DNA of 64,000 nucleotides from Pseudomonas sp. Its GTDB lineage: Bacteria > Pseudomonadota > Gammaproteobacteria > Pseudomonadales > Pseudomonadaceae. Each line of letters begins with the position of its first letter. Position 1 is the stretch's first letter. The stretch lies in NCBI GenBank assembly GCA_007713455.1, contig VMRT01000006.1, positions 62,001 to 126,000 on the forward strand, read 5' to 3'. A program made the translations under genes and the position numbers. The notes under the pieces are model-generated. The model worked only from the letters and a program-made list of their open reading frames with translations. It did no database searches and was not told where the DNA came from. Shown here in pieces: positions 1 to 12,476 of the stretch.

Positions 1-7
1 ACTCCTG

Positions 8-1600
8 GTGGGCACTGAAAACCTCACCTTCTTTGGCGATCAGGGACGGCGGATTCTCCGCCTGTACCACCTCTATCGGCTGACTATCGGCCTGGCGCTG
101 GTTCTGCTGATCAGCGCCGACCTGCACAACGACCTGCTGGAGATGAGCAACCCGCAGCTCTTTCAGTACGGCGCCTGGATCTACCTGATCCTCAACATCA
201 TCGTCGCCGTGCTGGTGCAGAACCCGGAGCGCGATCTGCCCGTGCTCGGGCTGGCGCTGATGGACGTCATCCTGCTGTCCGGGCTGTTCTACTTCGGCGG
301 TGGCACCCCGAGCGGTATCGGCAACCTGCTGATAGTCGCCGTTGCCATCGCCAACATACTGCTGCGTGGCAGGGTCGGTTTCTTCATCGCCGCGGTTGCT
401 GCGACGGGCCTGATCTACCTGACCTTCTACCTCAGCATTCAACGCCCCGAAGCCAGCAGCCAGTACGTTCAGGCCAGCGCACTCGGCACGCTCTGCTTTG
501 CTGCCGCCTTCCTGGTTCAGGGGCTGGCTCGCCGCCTGCAGGTCAGCGAGACGCTGGCGCGCCAGCGTGCGGAAGAGGTGGCGAACCTGGAGGCGCTCAA
601 CGCGCTGATCCTCCAGCGCATGCGTACCGGGATCATGGTGCTGGACCCGCAGGAGCGCGTTCTGCTCGCCAATCAGGGGGCTCTGCAACTGCTCGGCCAG
701 GACTCGCTGGCAGGCGAACGCCTCGCACCACGCTGCCCGGAACTGCTCAAGGCACTGCAACAGTGGCGAGGCAATCCGACCCTGCGCCCACCGAACCTCA
801 GGGCAACGCCTGGCGGCCCAACGCTGCAGCCGAGCTTCGCCGCGCTTCAGCACGGCAACAAGCTCGACACACTGGTGTTTCTCGAAGACATCTCGCAGAT
901 CGCGCAGAAGGCCCAGCAGCTCAAGCTCGCCTCGCTCGGCCGCCTCACAGCCAGCATTGCCCATGAAATCCGCAATCCACTGGGCGCCATCAGCCATGCC
1001 GCGCAGCTGCTTCAGGAATCCGAAGAACTGGACGGACCTGACCGCCGTCTGGCACAGATCATTCAGGATCATTCACGGCGGATGAACCTGGTGATCGAGA
1101 ACGTCCTCCAGCTTTCCCGGCGGCGCCAGGCCGAACCCCAGCTGCTGGACCTGAAGTACTGGCTGCATCGTTTCGCCAGCGAGTTCCGCCAGGGGCTCGG
1201 CCCGCAGCAGACCCTGCACCTGGATACCGTGGGCAGCTCGCTGCAGACCCGCATGGACCCCAATCAGCTGACCCAGGTGCTGACCAACCTGGTCCAGAAC
1301 GGGCTGCGCTACAGCGGCCAGCAGAATCCGCGGGCGCAGGTCTGGCTCCGCCTGTTCCGTGACGAAGCCAGCGACCTGCCTATCGTCGAAGTGCTCGATG
1401 ACGGCCCTGGTATCGCGGCCGAGCAACTACAGAACATTTTCGAACCGTTCTTCACCACCGAAAGCAAAGGCACCGGGCTGGGGCTATATATCTCCCGCGA
1501 GCTGTGCGAAAGCAACCAGGCACGCCTGGACTACCGCGAGCGCCCTGAGGGCGGCAGCTGCTTCCGCATCGTCTTCGCCCATCCACGCAAGCTGAGCTGA
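8..1600 (+). CDS. pilS: PilS, membrane sensor histidine kinase for type IV pilus expression
   Basis: Sensor kinase that phosphorylates PilR to control sigma-54-dependent pilin transcription at the inner membrane. The 530-residue product has about six hydrophobic segments in the first 175 residues, a PAS-like region around 190-295, a HisKA H-box with His319 in SIAHEIRNPLG, and a C-terminal HATPase with the G box TGLGLY. Length and C-terminal ending (HPRKLS) match PilS as I remember it from P. aeruginosa. The start used is GTG at 8, only seven bases into the window, so a slightly earlier start cannot be excluded. pilR follows 124 bp downstream on the same strand. Confidence in identity is high. 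Confidence 0.95.
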   Translation: MGTENLTFFGDQGRRILRLYHLYRLTIGLALVLLISADLHNDLLEMSNPQLFQYGAWIYLILNIIVAVLVQNPERDLPVLGLALMDVILLSGLFYFGGGTPSGIGNLLIVAVAIANILLRGRVGFFIAAVAATGLIYLTFYLSIQRPEASSQYVQASALGTLCFAAAFLVQGLARRLQVSETLARQRAEEVANLEALNALILQRMRTGIMVLDPQERVLLANQGALQLLGQDSLAGERLAPRCPELLKALQQWRGNPTLRPPNLRATPGGPTLQPSFAALQHGNKLDTLVFLEDISQIAQKAQQLKLASLGRLTASIAHEIRNPLGAISHAAQLLQESEELDGPDRRLAQIIQDHSRRMNLVIENVLQLSRRRQAEPQLLDLKYWLHRFASEFRQGLGPQQTLHLDTVGSSLQTRMDPNQLTQVLTNLVQNGLRYSGQQNPRAQVWLRLFRDEASDLPIVEVLDDGPGIAAEQLQNIFEPFFTTESKGTGLGLYISRELCESNQARLDYRERPEGGSCFRIVFAHPRKLS

Positions 1601-1724
1601 GCCTCGCTGCCGGCAACACATCACACATCGACCAAAGCGACAGCCACGACACCGCCGGCGGAGTTAACATGCTCCTCAGCCGCAATCCCCGGCGACAATC
1701 GCTTCACGAATCAAGAGCAGGACC

Positions 1725-3062
1725 ATGACCGCGCGCCAGAAAGCACTGATCATCGATGACGAGCCGGATATCCGCGAACTGCTGGAAATCACTCTTGGCC
1801 GCATGAAACTCGATACCCGCAGCGCTCGCAATCTCAAGGAAGCGCGCGAATGCCTGGCCCGCGAGCATTACGACCTGTGCCTTACCGATATGCGTCTGCC
1901 CGATGGCAGCGGACTGGAGCTGGTGCAATACATTCAGCAACAGCACCCGCAGCTGCCGGTGGCGATGATCACTGCATACGGCAGCCTGGATACCGCCATT
2001 GGCGCGCTCAAGGCTGGGGCATTCGACTTTCTCACCAAACCGGTGGACCTCAACCGCTTGCGCGAGCTGGTCGGCACGGCCCTGCGCCTGAGGGCGCCCA
2101 CAGCGGAAATGCCGGTGGACAGCCGCCTGCTCGGCAGCTCGCCACCCATGAAGACCCTTCGCAAGCAGATCGGCAAACTCGCCCGCAGCCAGGCGCCGGT
2201 TTATATCAGCGGCGAGTCCGGCAGCGGCAAGGAGCTGGTGGCCCGACTGATTCACGAGCAGGGTCCTCGCAGTGAAAAGCCCTTTGTGCCCGTCAACTGC
2301 GGCGCGATCCCGTCGGAACTGATGGAAAGCGAGTTCTTCGGCCACAAGAAAGGCAGCTTCAGTGGCGCCATCGAGGACAAGCCCGGGCTATTCCAGACCG
2401 CCAATGGCGGCACGCTGTTCCTCGACGAGGTAGCCGACCTGCCGCTACCGATGCAGGTCAAGCTGCTGCGCGCGATCCAGGAAAAGGCTGTACGCGCGGT
2501 CGGCGGCGCTCAGGAACTAATGGTCGATGTGCGCATCCTCTGCGCCACCCACAAGGACCTCGCCAGCGAAGTGGCCGCAGGTCGTTTCCGCCAGGATCTG
2601 TATTACCGCCTGAATGTCATCGAACTGCGCGTGCCGCCACTGCGCGAGCGTCGCGAAGACATCGGCCTGCTCGCCGAAGCCATGCTTCGGCGTCTTGCGG
2701 CGGAGTGCGGTGACAGCAGCGCTCGCCTGCACCCGGACGCTCTGGCCAAGCTGGAAAACTATCGCTTCCCGGGGAACGTTCGTGAGCTGGAGAACATGCT
2801 CGAGCGGGCCTACACACTCTGCGAGGGCGATGAGATCAAGGCGGGCGATCTACGCCTGGCAGACAGCCCGGGCGTATCGGAGAACGGTGAAGCCAGTCTG
2901 GCGCAGATCGACAATCTGGAAGATCACCTGGAAGAGATCGAGCGCAAGCTGATCATGCAGGCGCTGGAGGAAACCCGCTGGAACCGCACCGCGGCAGCCC
3001 AACGGCTGGGGCTGACCTTCCGTTCGATGCGTTACCGGTTGAAAAAACTCGGACTGGACTGA
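1725..3062 (+). CDS. pilR: PilR, sigma-54-dependent NtrC-family response regulator
   Basis: Response regulator partner of PilS; activates RpoN-dependent transcription of the pilin gene. Domains in order: receiver (residues 5-115, acidic pair D11/D12 and phospho-acceptor D55 in LCLTD), AAA+ domain with Walker A GESGSGKE, and a Fis-type helix-turn-helix at the C-terminus (NRTAAAQRLGL). The sigma-54-contacting GAFTGA loop reads GSFSGA, whereas I recall GSFTGA in P. aeruginosa PilR. Start ATG 1725 is preceded by a GAGCAGGA ribosome-binding region. In P. aeruginosa the minor-pilin genes lie just beyond pilR; here the next gene is an unrelated convergent DUF2333 gene. Confidence 0.95.
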   Translation: MTARQKALIIDDEPDIRELLEITLGRMKLDTRSARNLKEARECLAREHYDLCLTDMRLPDGSGLELVQYIQQQHPQLPVAMITAYGSLDTAIGALKAGAFDFLTKPVDLNRLRELVGTALRLRAPTAEMPVDSRLLGSSPPMKTLRKQIGKLARSQAPVYISGESGSGKELVARLIHEQGPRSEKPFVPVNCGAIPSELMESEFFGHKKGSFSGAIEDKPGLFQTANGGTLFLDEVADLPLPMQVKLLRAIQEKAVRAVGGAQELMVDVRILCATHKDLASEVAAGRFRQDLYYRLNVIELRVPPLRERREDIGLLAEAMLRRLAAECGDSSARLHPDALAKLENYRFPGNVRELENMLERAYTLCEGDEIKAGDLRLADSPGVSENGEASLAQIDNLEDHLEEIERKLIMQALEETRWNRTAAAQRLGLTFRSMRYRLKKLGLD

Positions 3063-3139
3063 GTGCAAGCCTGGTTAGCGTCGAGCCAGTCAGACACGAC
3101 GCCAACCTGAGGCTTCCTAAACCCCGCTGGGGGCTCGCC

Positions 3140-4198
3140 TTACCCCTGCGTCAGCAGGTTGCGCAGATCGATGATCGCCGCATTGGCACGGGAGATGTAG
3201 TTGGCCATCACCAGCGAGTGATTGGCCAGCACGCCGTAGCCGCTGCCATTGAGCACCATCGGACTCCACAGCGGCTCCTGTGCGGCTTCAAGCTCGCGGA
3301 TGATCTGCCGCACGCTGATGGTGGCGTTCTTTTTCGCCAGCACGTCGGCGAAATCAACCTCGATCGCGCGCAGCAGATGTGACAAGGCCCACGCCTGACC
3401 ACGCGCCTCGAAGAAGACGTTGTCGATCTGCAACCACGGCGTTTCGACGACCTGCTCCTTGACCTGCGGCACGACGCCCGCACGCTCCTGTTCGGGCGCA
3501 ACATCGGCATCCAGCCGCACCCGGCCAACGCTGGCAGAGAGTCGCTGGGACAGCGAGCCGAGCCGCGTGGCGGCATCGCCCAGCCAGTTGTTAAGGTTGT
3601 CAGCACGCGTGTAGAACAGCGCCTTGGGCTGCGGATCGCTGAGCCGAACCAGGTAGCGATCCAGGCCGCGGATAGCGTTGCGGTACTCGGACTCGGAGGC
3701 CGGCAATGCCCAGCTGCGATTGTCGAAGTTGAACAGCGGCTCGGCCTTGGCAAGATCGGTGTCCTCGGTCGACTGCGACTGCGAGCGGGCGAAGTCCTTG
3801 CGCAGCGCACGAGCGAGATCTCGCACCTGCACCAGCACGCCATATTCCCAGCTCGGCATGTTGTCCAACCACAGACCCGGCGGCGCGATATCGTTGCTCA
3901 AGTAACCACCCGGCTTATCCAGCAAGGTACTGGCAACACGCTTGAGCGTTTCCACGGTGGTATAGCCGCTCACCAACTGCCGCTGTGAGGCCTCGGCTGC
4001 CTGCCGGGCGCTCTGCTGTACGGGAAACAGATCGGGTTCGCGGCTCCAGTGCCAGCCGAGCACCAAGGTAACCAGCAGGTACACGCCCAGCAGGACGGCA
4101 AGAACCAGCAGAAGCGGATTACCCTCCCGCCGTCCGGCCCCGCCGGAAGGGCCACTCGAGCGGCCGAGACGAGCGAAGCGATTCTTCCAGTCCAACAT
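3140..4198 (-). CDS. DUF2333 family inner-membrane protein
   Basis: Protein of 352 residues with one strong membrane segment near residues 25-50 (LLLVLAVLLGVYLLV), followed by a soluble, largely helical region presumably in the periplasm. The sequence resembles the DUF2333 family of pseudomonads, whose function is unknown. I chose ATG 4198 (MLDWKNRF): the open frame continues upstream to 4399, but that extension is cysteine-rich and atypical and would overlap the upstream region of the divergent gene. It ends convergently 77 bp from pilR and is transcribed away from the GGDEF gene at 4414. No function is assigned. Confidence 0.8.
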   Translation of the reverse strand: MLDWKNRFARLGRSSGPSGGAGRREGNPLLLVLAVLLGVYLLVTLVLGWHWSREPDLFPVQQSARQAAEASQRQLVSGYTTVETLKRVASTLLDKPGGYLSNDIAPPGLWLDNMPSWEYGVLVQVRDLARALRKDFARSQSQSTEDTDLAKAEPLFNFDNRSWALPASESEYRNAIRGLDRYLVRLSDPQPKALFYTRADNLNNWLGDAATRLGSLSQRLSASVGRVRLDADVAPEQERAGVVPQVKEQVVETPWLQIDNVFFEARGQAWALSHLLRAIEVDFADVLAKKNATISVRQIIRELEAAQEPLWSPMVLNGSGYGVLANHSLVMANYISRANAAIIDLRNLLTQG

Positions 4199-4413
4199 GG
4201 GCAATGTGTCCTTCTCGCGAGTTCTGGGGTTCGACCGCACGACGTCGGAGACGTTGCGCTGACATGCCTTTACTATAACGCAGGGCCCCTGCTCACTCAG
4301 CGCCAAATTGAGAACCACTACCGCACAGTGGACTTCCAAAGCACCGCTGCAGTGATAGCATGCCGCCACCATAAAGCCAGGGCAGCGCACCCTGTGCACC
4401 GGGAAGAATCGCG

Positions 4414-6009
4414 ATGTCGGATCAGGAAGAACTCAAGCAGCATTTCGCCCAGCGGGTCATTCACCAGGCACGCGAAGTGCTGGAAGTTTGGCAGCAACTG
4501 CAACGCAGCGAATGGAACGAGGACTATCACGCTGCCCTGACCGAAGCGACGACGCGGCTGCGGCGCTTCGCCGACCGATTCGAGCAGACCGAACACAGCG
4601 AGCTTGCACTGAACATCGAAGACTGCCTGAGCGACATCCGGGACAACCGCGGCCGTCTCTCCAGCAGCACCATCTCGACCCTCAGTCAGCTGATCTACCG
4701 TCTGGCGCGCACCGGGCTGCGCCACAGCGATCCGCATAATCAGTCGTTTCTGCCGCCACTGAGCAAGCCGGTGTACATCGCCCTGCAGGATCAGCAGCGC
4801 GCCGAACACCTGGTACGCCAGCTGGACTTTTTCAGCATGTCCGCGCAGGCGTTCAGCAATGTCGCGGCCTTCCGCACCGCGATGCATCGCCGCCATCCGG
4901 CCGCGATCGTCATGGAGGTGGATTTCAACGGTCCGAGCGAAGGGCTGCGCCTCGCCGAGCAGGTCCAACAGGGGCTGGAATCGAAGCTGCCGATGCTGTT
5001 CTTCAGCCACCTGGAAACCGATACGCCAACGCGCCTTGCTGCGGTGCGCGCCGGTGGTCTGGAGTTCTTTACCGGCACCCTCGACGCCAGCAGCCTGCTG
5101 GAGAAGATCGAAATATTCACCCGCACGGCGCACTACGAACCGATCCGCGTACTGATCATCGACGACTCCCGGGCCCAGGCCACCCACACCGAGCGAGTGC
5201 TTAACAACGCCGGCATCGTCACCCAGACGCTGATCGAGCCGATTCAGGCCATCGGCGCTCTGGCCGAGTTTCAACCGGACCTGATCATCCTCGACATGTA
5301 CATGCCCGAGTGCCAGGGCACCGAACTGGCCAAGGTGATTCGTCAGCACGAGCGCTATGTCAGCGTGCCGATCATCTACCTCTCGGCCGAGGACGACCTG
5401 GACAAACAGCTCGACGCCATGGGCGAAGGCGGCGACGACTTCCTCACCAAGCCAATCAAGCCCAGTCACCTGATCGCCACCGTGCGCACCCGCGCGACCC
5501 GCGCCAGAAGTCTGAAGGCACGCATCGTCCGCGACAGCCTGACCGGGCTCTACAACCACACCCACAGCCTGCAGTTGCTCGAGGACGCCCGCTTCCGTGC
5601 GCGCCGCGACAACAGCCCGCTAAGCTTCGCCATGCTGGATATCGACCACTTCAAGCAGGTCAACGACACCTTTGGCCACCCAATGGGCGACCGGGTGATC
5701 AAGAGCCTCGCACTGTTCCTGAAGCAACGTTTGCGCAAGACCGATCACATCGGCCGCTACGGTGGCGAAGAGTTCGCTGTGGTATTGCCGGACACGCCAG
5801 CGGACGTCGCCTGCAAGGTACTCGACGAGATCCGCCAGCGCTTCGCGGAGATTCGCTTTCCAGCCCAGCCCCACGACCTCAGCTGCACCTTCAGCTGCGG
5901 TATCACCGAGCTGGCCGGCGACGCCGAGGTCAAGACACTCACCCAACAGGCCGACGAAGCGCTGTATCGCGCCAAGCATGGCGGCCGCAATCGCGTCGAA
6001 CGCTACTGA
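4414..6009 (+). CDS. gcbA: REC-REC-GGDEF diguanylate cyclase, GcbA/AdcA type
   Basis: Cytoplasmic diguanylate cyclase of 531 residues. Residues 1-110 are helical and HPt-like. Residues 118-238 form a degenerate receiver lacking the acidic pair. Residues 244-365 are a canonical receiver (D250/D251, phospho-acceptor D294, K346). The GGDEF domain occupies 372-531 with active-site GGEEF at 450-454 and an inhibitory RxxD I-site (RKTD) five residues before it, so activity with product inhibition is predicted. Domain order and placement before a CtpL-like receptor match P. aeruginosa PA4843 (GcbA/AdcA, linked to attachment and dispersion). The symbol is by resemblance; the domain calls are firm. Confidence 0.85.
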   Translation: MSDQEELKQHFAQRVIHQAREVLEVWQQLQRSEWNEDYHAALTEATTRLRRFADRFEQTEHSELALNIEDCLSDIRDNRGRLSSSTISTLSQLIYRLARTGLRHSDPHNQSFLPPLSKPVYIALQDQQRAEHLVRQLDFFSMSAQAFSNVAAFRTAMHRRHPAAIVMEVDFNGPSEGLRLAEQVQQGLESKLPMLFFSHLETDTPTRLAAVRAGGLEFFTGTLDASSLLEKIEIFTRTAHYEPIRVLIIDDSRAQATHTERVLNNAGIVTQTLIEPIQAIGALAEFQPDLIILDMYMPECQGTELAKVIRQHERYVSVPIIYLSAEDDLDKQLDAMGEGGDDFLTKPIKPSHLIATVRTRATRARSLKARIVRDSLTGLYNHTHSLQLLEDARFRARRDNSPLSFAMLDIDHFKQVNDTFGHPMGDRVIKSLALFLKQRLRKTDHIGRYGGEEFAVVLPDTPADVACKVLDEIRQRFAEIRFPAQPHDLSCTFSCGITELAGDAEVKTLTQQADEALYRAKHGGRNRVERY

Positions 6010-6146
6010 CACGACGGATATCCCAATCGCCACGCCAGGCAGCACCTCGCTGAGGCGGCGACCTGGCAGGCCCGCGCTCGCTGTAACGCGAATGACATCA
6101 AACTGCCATACCTTGCAAGCCTCCTGATTCGTTCTGCGAGGCGAGG

Positions 6147-8108
6147 ATGCGCCTGAAGTCGCTCACCACTCTCAACACCCTGCTGCTCATTGCTGTCTGT
6201 CTCGCGCTGGGTGCCACGCTCTGGTGGTCCGAGCGTGCCATGGAGCGCCCCTACCTGCTCATGGCGCGTTACCTGGGGCTGTCTCAACAGTTCCAGCATC
6301 AGGCAGCGGAAAATATTCAGGGCTATCTCGCCAGCGGTGACGCATTGCGTCATAGCCAGGCGCAGCAGGCGCTCACCGACCTCCAGCGCGACGTAATCGA
6401 ACTTCCGGATGGTCTGGCGGAAACGCTACGCCCGAGCCTGGAAGAGCTGGTCCGCTTCACCGCCACCGACCTGCTCGCGGCCGGCAAGCTCGCCGGCGAT
6501 CCGCAGGGCTTGCTGCTGCAGGCAGAGCGCGAAATGGCCGGAGCGCTGTCGCAGCTCGACGACTACCAGGCGGAAGCCGATCATCCGAGCGCGCGACACT
6601 ATCAACAGCCTCTTTTCTCGGCCGGGCAACAGCTGCTGCGGCTCAGCCACGCAAGGGGAAAGCTGGTCGCCTCCGGCCGGGATGAACTGGCCAGCGAAGT
6701 GGAGCAGACCCTGCATAACCTCGAACAGGACGCCGCAAAGCTCGAGGCACTGCCGTTACTCGGCGTGCTCGCAGCCGAGCAGTCGGCCGCGAGCAATTTC
6801 GCCGCCCTGCTCGACCTCGGCGATGCCGCGAAGCAGACCAGTGAAGACCAGGGCGTTGCGCTCAAGCGCGAGCTGACCAGCCTGATCAAGCGCTACCCGA
6901 CCGAACTGCAGCGCACCCGGCAGCTGATCCGCCAGCGTAGCGAGCTGCTGCAGAGCAGCGCCGGCAAGATCGATGCCGTGCAACAGGCCCTGGCCGAGCT
7001 GGAGCCGGCGGTACGCGCCGAGCATGGCCGTATCCAGGCCGAGGTGCGCATGCTGCAGGGCGGCATCATCCTGCTGATCCTGCTGATCGCCCTGGCCATC
7101 GATCGTCTGCAACGCCAGCTGACCCGAGCTCTCGGTCAGCTGGTGCCGGCACTTTCGGAATGGGCCGAGGGAGACTTCGCCAGCGATGCACGGATCGAGT
7201 CGAAGATCCGCGAGATCGCCGATATCGAAAGCTCGCTCAATCGCCTGCGCAGCTACCTGCTTGGCCTGGTCGGAACCCTGCGCCAGCAGGCGACCCAGGT
7301 CGCCGCCAGCAGTCGAAGCCTCGACGAAATGAGCAGCGACCTGCACGAAGGCGCCCAGCGCCAGACCGGCGATACCGCACAGATACGCGATTCGCTGAGC
7401 GAACTGGAGGCCACCATCCAGCAGGTCGCCGATGGTGCCGGAGAAGCCGCCGAGGCGAGCCGCGCTGCGGCGCGCGCCGTGCATCAGGGTCAGCAGGTGA
7501 TCGGCCAGAGCCTGACCGGCCTGCATGGGCTGGTCAGCGAAGTGCAGGACAATGCGGCGGCGATCGAACGCCTGGCCGACGAAACCACCACCATCGGCAA
7601 CGTGCTGACGGTGATCCGTGCCATCGCTGAGCAGACCAATCTGCTCGCGCTGAATGCCGCCATCGAGGCGGCCCGCGCCGGCGGTCATGGACGCGGTTTC
7701 GCCGTGGTGGCCGACGAGGTGCGCTCACTGGCGCAGCGCACCAGCGGCGCCACCGAAGAAATCCAGCAACTGATCGGTCGCCTGCAGCTGGCGGCACGGC
7801 AGTCGGTCGAGGCGATGCGCAGCCAGGTCGAGCATGCGCAAAGCACGGCGAACCTCGCCGAAAGTGCCGATCAGGCACTGGACGAGATCGTCTCGACCAT
7901 CGCCACCATCAGCCGCATGGCCGAACAGATCGCCCAGGCGACCGCCCAGCAGGGCGAAGCGGTGGGCGAGATTCGCGGACACAGTGAGCGTATCCACCAG
8001 CTCGGCGACGCCAACCTGAATCACATCAGCCGGGGACGTGAGCAAAGTGCGCAGATGCTGCAGCTGGGCAGCGAACTGGATCGCGCGACCCAGGCGTTCA
8101 GGTTCTGA
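6147..8108 (+). CDS. ctpL: Methyl-accepting chemotaxis protein, CtpL-like
   Basis: Chemoreceptor of 653 residues. Membrane segments lie at about 10-27 and 305-320, giving a long helical periplasmic sensor of about 275 residues, compatible with a helical-bimodular type. A HAMP-like region (320-375) and a signalling domain follow, with the conserved hairpin tip ([23 protein letters not shown] region). The pairing with a GcbA-type cyclase matches the order I recall in P. aeruginosa (PA4843-PA4844), where CtpL mediates taxis to low phosphate through PstS. Its ligand here is not shown by the sequence. It ends just before a hairpin terminator shared with the convergent ygiQ gene. Confidence 0.85.
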   Translation: MRLKSLTTLNTLLLIAVCLALGATLWWSERAMERPYLLMARYLGLSQQFQHQAAENIQGYLASGDALRHSQAQQALTDLQRDVIELPDGLAETLRPSLEELVRFTATDLLAAGKLAGDPQGLLLQAEREMAGALSQLDDYQAEADHPSARHYQQPLFSAGQQLLRLSHARGKLVASGRDELASEVEQTLHNLEQDAAKLEALPLLGVLAAEQSAASNFAALLDLGDAAKQTSEDQGVALKRELTSLIKRYPTELQRTRQLIRQRSELLQSSAGKIDAVQQALAELEPAVRAEHGRIQAEVRMLQGGIILLILLIALAIDRLQRQLTRALGQLVPALSEWAEGDFASDARIESKIREIADIESSLNRLRSYLLGLVGTLRQQATQVAASSRSLDEMSSDLHEGAQRQTGDTAQIRDSLSELEATIQQVADGAGEAAEASRAAARAVHQGQQVIGQSLTGLHGLVSEVQDNAAAIERLADETTTIGNVLTVIRAIAEQTNLLALNAAIEAARAGGHGRGFAVVADEVRSLAQRTSGATEEIQQLIGRLQLAARQSVEAMRSQVEHAQSTANLAESADQALDEIVSTIATISRMAEQIAQATAQQGEAVGEIRGHSERIHQLGDANLNHISRGREQSAQMLQLGSELDRATQAFRF

Positions 8109-8140
8109 AAAAGAAAACGGAGCCTGGCGCTCCGTTTCCT
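8105..8140. terminator. Bidirectional hairpin terminator between ctpL and ygiQ
   Basis: A 9-bp inverted repeat (AAACGGAGC at 8115-8123, GCTCCGTTT at 8129-8137) with a 5-nt loop. Read on the minus strand it is followed by a T-rich tract (TTTTCTTTTT), a good intrinsic terminator for ygiQ. On the plus strand the tail is only weakly T-rich. Confidence 0.75.
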
Positions 8141-8162
8141 TATGCCGGCAAGCTCCCTACCG

Positions 8163-10442
<2,280 letters not shown>

Positions 10443-10475
10443 GGCGGGGAACCGGGACAACGAAAACGGGCGCGG

Positions 10476-10484
10476 AATATAGCA
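10476..10484 (-). promoter_or_regulatory. Possible extended -10 promoter of ygiQ
   Basis: On the minus strand the sequence TGCTATATT resembles an extended -10 element, about 35 nt before the chosen ygiQ start. No good -35 hexamer lies at the right spacing, so the call is tentative. Confidence 0.35.
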
Positions 10485-10610
10485 CAAAAAATAACCAAGT
10501 CCGACCATCACGCAGGGTCTTTATCGACCTTCGCGACGGGCGCGCGAAGTGTCACTGCCGCCCGCTATACTCGCGCGACTCAACCATTGCTTCGAGCCCG
10601 GGAGTGTCTG

Positions 10611-12476
10611 GTGCGCGTCGTCCTTCTCGCCTTGCTCCTGAGCCTTTGCAGCCAGGCCTCCGCTCATGCCGAAACCGCCCTCCTGAGTGCCAGTGACAGT
10701 GGCCGCGGACTGAATGCCCACGTCACGCTGCTGGCCGATCCCGGAGCCGAGCTGAACATCGACGACCTGCAACGCCCGGACGTACAGACGCGCTTCGTGC
10801 CAGCCGAAGGCAAGGCCAGTGTCGGACAGAGTCTGCATCCCTGGTGGATCCGCGTCAGCCTGCAACGGGAAAGCGATGCACCATTTCAATGGTGGCTGGA
10901 AGTCGGGTCGGTAACCCTGAAAAACCTGCGCATCTATTTGCCGGACGGCAACGGTGGCTGGATCGAGCGGCAATCCGGCGAACTGGTCGGGTTCAACGAA
11001 GGCCGCGACCATGCCTATCGGCGCATGCTGTTCAGGCTTCCGCCACTCGGTGACAGCCAGCCGGTGACCTTCTACCTGCGCAGCTACGACCCCGCCGGCA
11101 ACTCCTTTCCGCTCAAGGTCTGGCAGCTCGATGCCCTGCAGGAGCAGGCGGTGGGCGAAAACCTGTTTCTCGGCCTGATCTACGGCGTCATCCTGGCGAT
11201 GCTGCTGTACAACCTGTTCATCTTTCTCAGCCTGCGCGACAGCGCCTATTTCTGGTACGTGGTGACCACCACCGGCGCGTTGCTGATGATCCTGGCGATG
11301 ACCGGCCATGGCTTTCAGTACCTCTGGCCGAACGGCCCGGTGCCCTTCTGGCTCGACCGCATCAGCATCCCGGCACTCTGGGGGTTCAGCGCCTGCCGCT
11401 TCACCCAGACGCTGTTGCAGACACGCCAGTTCGTGCCCTGGGCGCATCGCCTGCTGACCTTTGCCTTGACGCTGTATGTCACCGCCGTGCTGCTCAACGC
11501 CTTCGGTTGGCGCGCGTTCGGCGCCTGGGTATTCGTGGCGCTGGCGCTCACCGCGATTCCCGCCTCGCTGTGGGCTTCGTTCCGTCGATGGCGCCAGGGC
11601 TATTTCCCCGCACTGCTTTATCTGCTCGGCTTCGGCGTGATCCTGGGTAGCGTCAACCTGCTCCTGCTGCGCGCCACAGGTATGGTTCAGCCCGCGGCCT
11701 GGAACGCCTACCTCTTTCCGCTGGCGGTGACCGCAGAATCCATTCTGTTCTCCTTCGCGCTGGCCTACCGCATCCAGATCCTCAAGCAGGAACGGGCAGC
11801 AGCGCTGGAGCATGCCAATCAGGAAAAGAGCGCGCGACTGAGGCAGGTTCAGACCAGTGCCGAGCAGCTCAGCCTGGCAGTGGAAACCCGCACCGCCGAG
11901 CTCGCCGAAGCCAACCGGCACCTCAGCGAACGAGAAGTCGAACTGAAGCAGGTCGCTTTTCACGACGCACTGACCGAGCTACCCAACCGGCGCTATCTCA
12001 TCGAGCGTGTCGAGATGGCGTTGAGCGATGCCCGACGCCGCGGTGAATCCATCGCCCTACTGCTCATCGACCTGGACCACTTCAAGCCCATCAACGATGG
12101 CCACGGCCACGATGCCGGCGATCTGTTGCTGCGTACGCTCAGTCAACGCCTGCGCGACCTGGTGCGCAGCAGCGACATGGCGGCACGCCTGGGCGGGGAT
12201 GAATTTGCAGTACTGCTGACCGGCCCGAATGTCGAACAAGACGCCGCCCAGATCGCCGAGCGGCTGCTGCACGAGCTGTCGCAGCCGGTGCCCTACCGCG
12301 ACGTCACGCTGGCCGTCACGATTAGCGTTGGCGCTGCATTCTTTCCACGCCATGCCGATGGATTTTCACAGCTGTACAAAGCTGCCGACGAGGCCCTCTA
12401 CCGAGCCAAGCATCAAGGGCGCGGGAACTGGGTCCAGCAGGAAGAGCAAACACGGCCCGCCGATCAACCGATGTAG
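10611..12476 (+). CDS. nicD: 7TMR-DISM diguanylate cyclase, NicD-like
   Basis: Membrane diguanylate cyclase of 621 residues. It has a signal peptide (VLLALLLSLCSQASAHA), a periplasmic 7TMR-DISMED2-like domain (about 25-170), seven transmembrane helices (about 180-390), a coiled coil, and a C-terminal GGDEF domain with RLGGDEF and an upstream I-site RSSD. GTG 10611 is chosen because GGGAG lies 6 nt upstream and the signal peptide begins there; the open frame reaches back to 8142 only because the strand opposite ygiQ lacks stops. Order ygiQ-nicD-alr matches PA4928-PA4930, where NicD senses nutrients during biofilm dispersion. Its stop overlaps the convergent alr end by 13 bp. Confidence 0.85.
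   Translation: MRVVLLALLLSLCSQASAHAETALLSASDSGRGLNAHVTLLADPGAELNIDDLQRPDVQTRFVPAEGKASVGQSLHPWWIRVSLQRESDAPFQWWLEVGSVTLKNLRIYLPDGNGGWIERQSGELVGFNEGRDHAYRRMLFRLPPLGDSQPVTFYLRSYDPAGNSFPLKVWQLDALQEQAVGENLFLGLIYGVILAMLLYNLFIFLSLRDSAYFWYVVTTTGALLMILAMTGHGFQYLWPNGPVPFWLDRISIPALWGFSACRFTQTLLQTRQFVPWAHRLLTFALTLYVTAVLLNAFGWRAFGAWVFVALALTAIPASLWASFRRWRQGYFPALLYLLGFGVILGSVNLLLLRATGMVQPAAWNAYLFPLAVTAESILFSFALAYRIQILKQERAAALEHANQEKSARLRQVQTSAEQLSLAVETRTAELAEANRHLSEREVELKQVAFHDALTELPNRRYLIERVEMALSDARRRGESIALLLIDLDHFKPINDGHGHDAGDLLLRTLSQRLRDLVRSSDMAARLGGDEFAVLLTGPNVEQDAAQIAERLLHELSQPVPYRDVTLAVTISVGAAFFPRHADGFSQLYKAADEALYRAKHQGRGNWVQQEEQTRPADQPM

Noticed and set aside
6756..7688. A 310-codon minus-strand frame inside the chemoreceptor gene.
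   Set aside because: Antisense shadow of a well-supported chemoreceptor; composition typical of reverse-read GC-rich coding sequence.
10521..11963. A 480-codon minus-strand frame opposite the NicD-type gene.
   Set aside because: The plus strand encodes a clear 7TM-GGDEF protein; the antisense product has no recognisable features.
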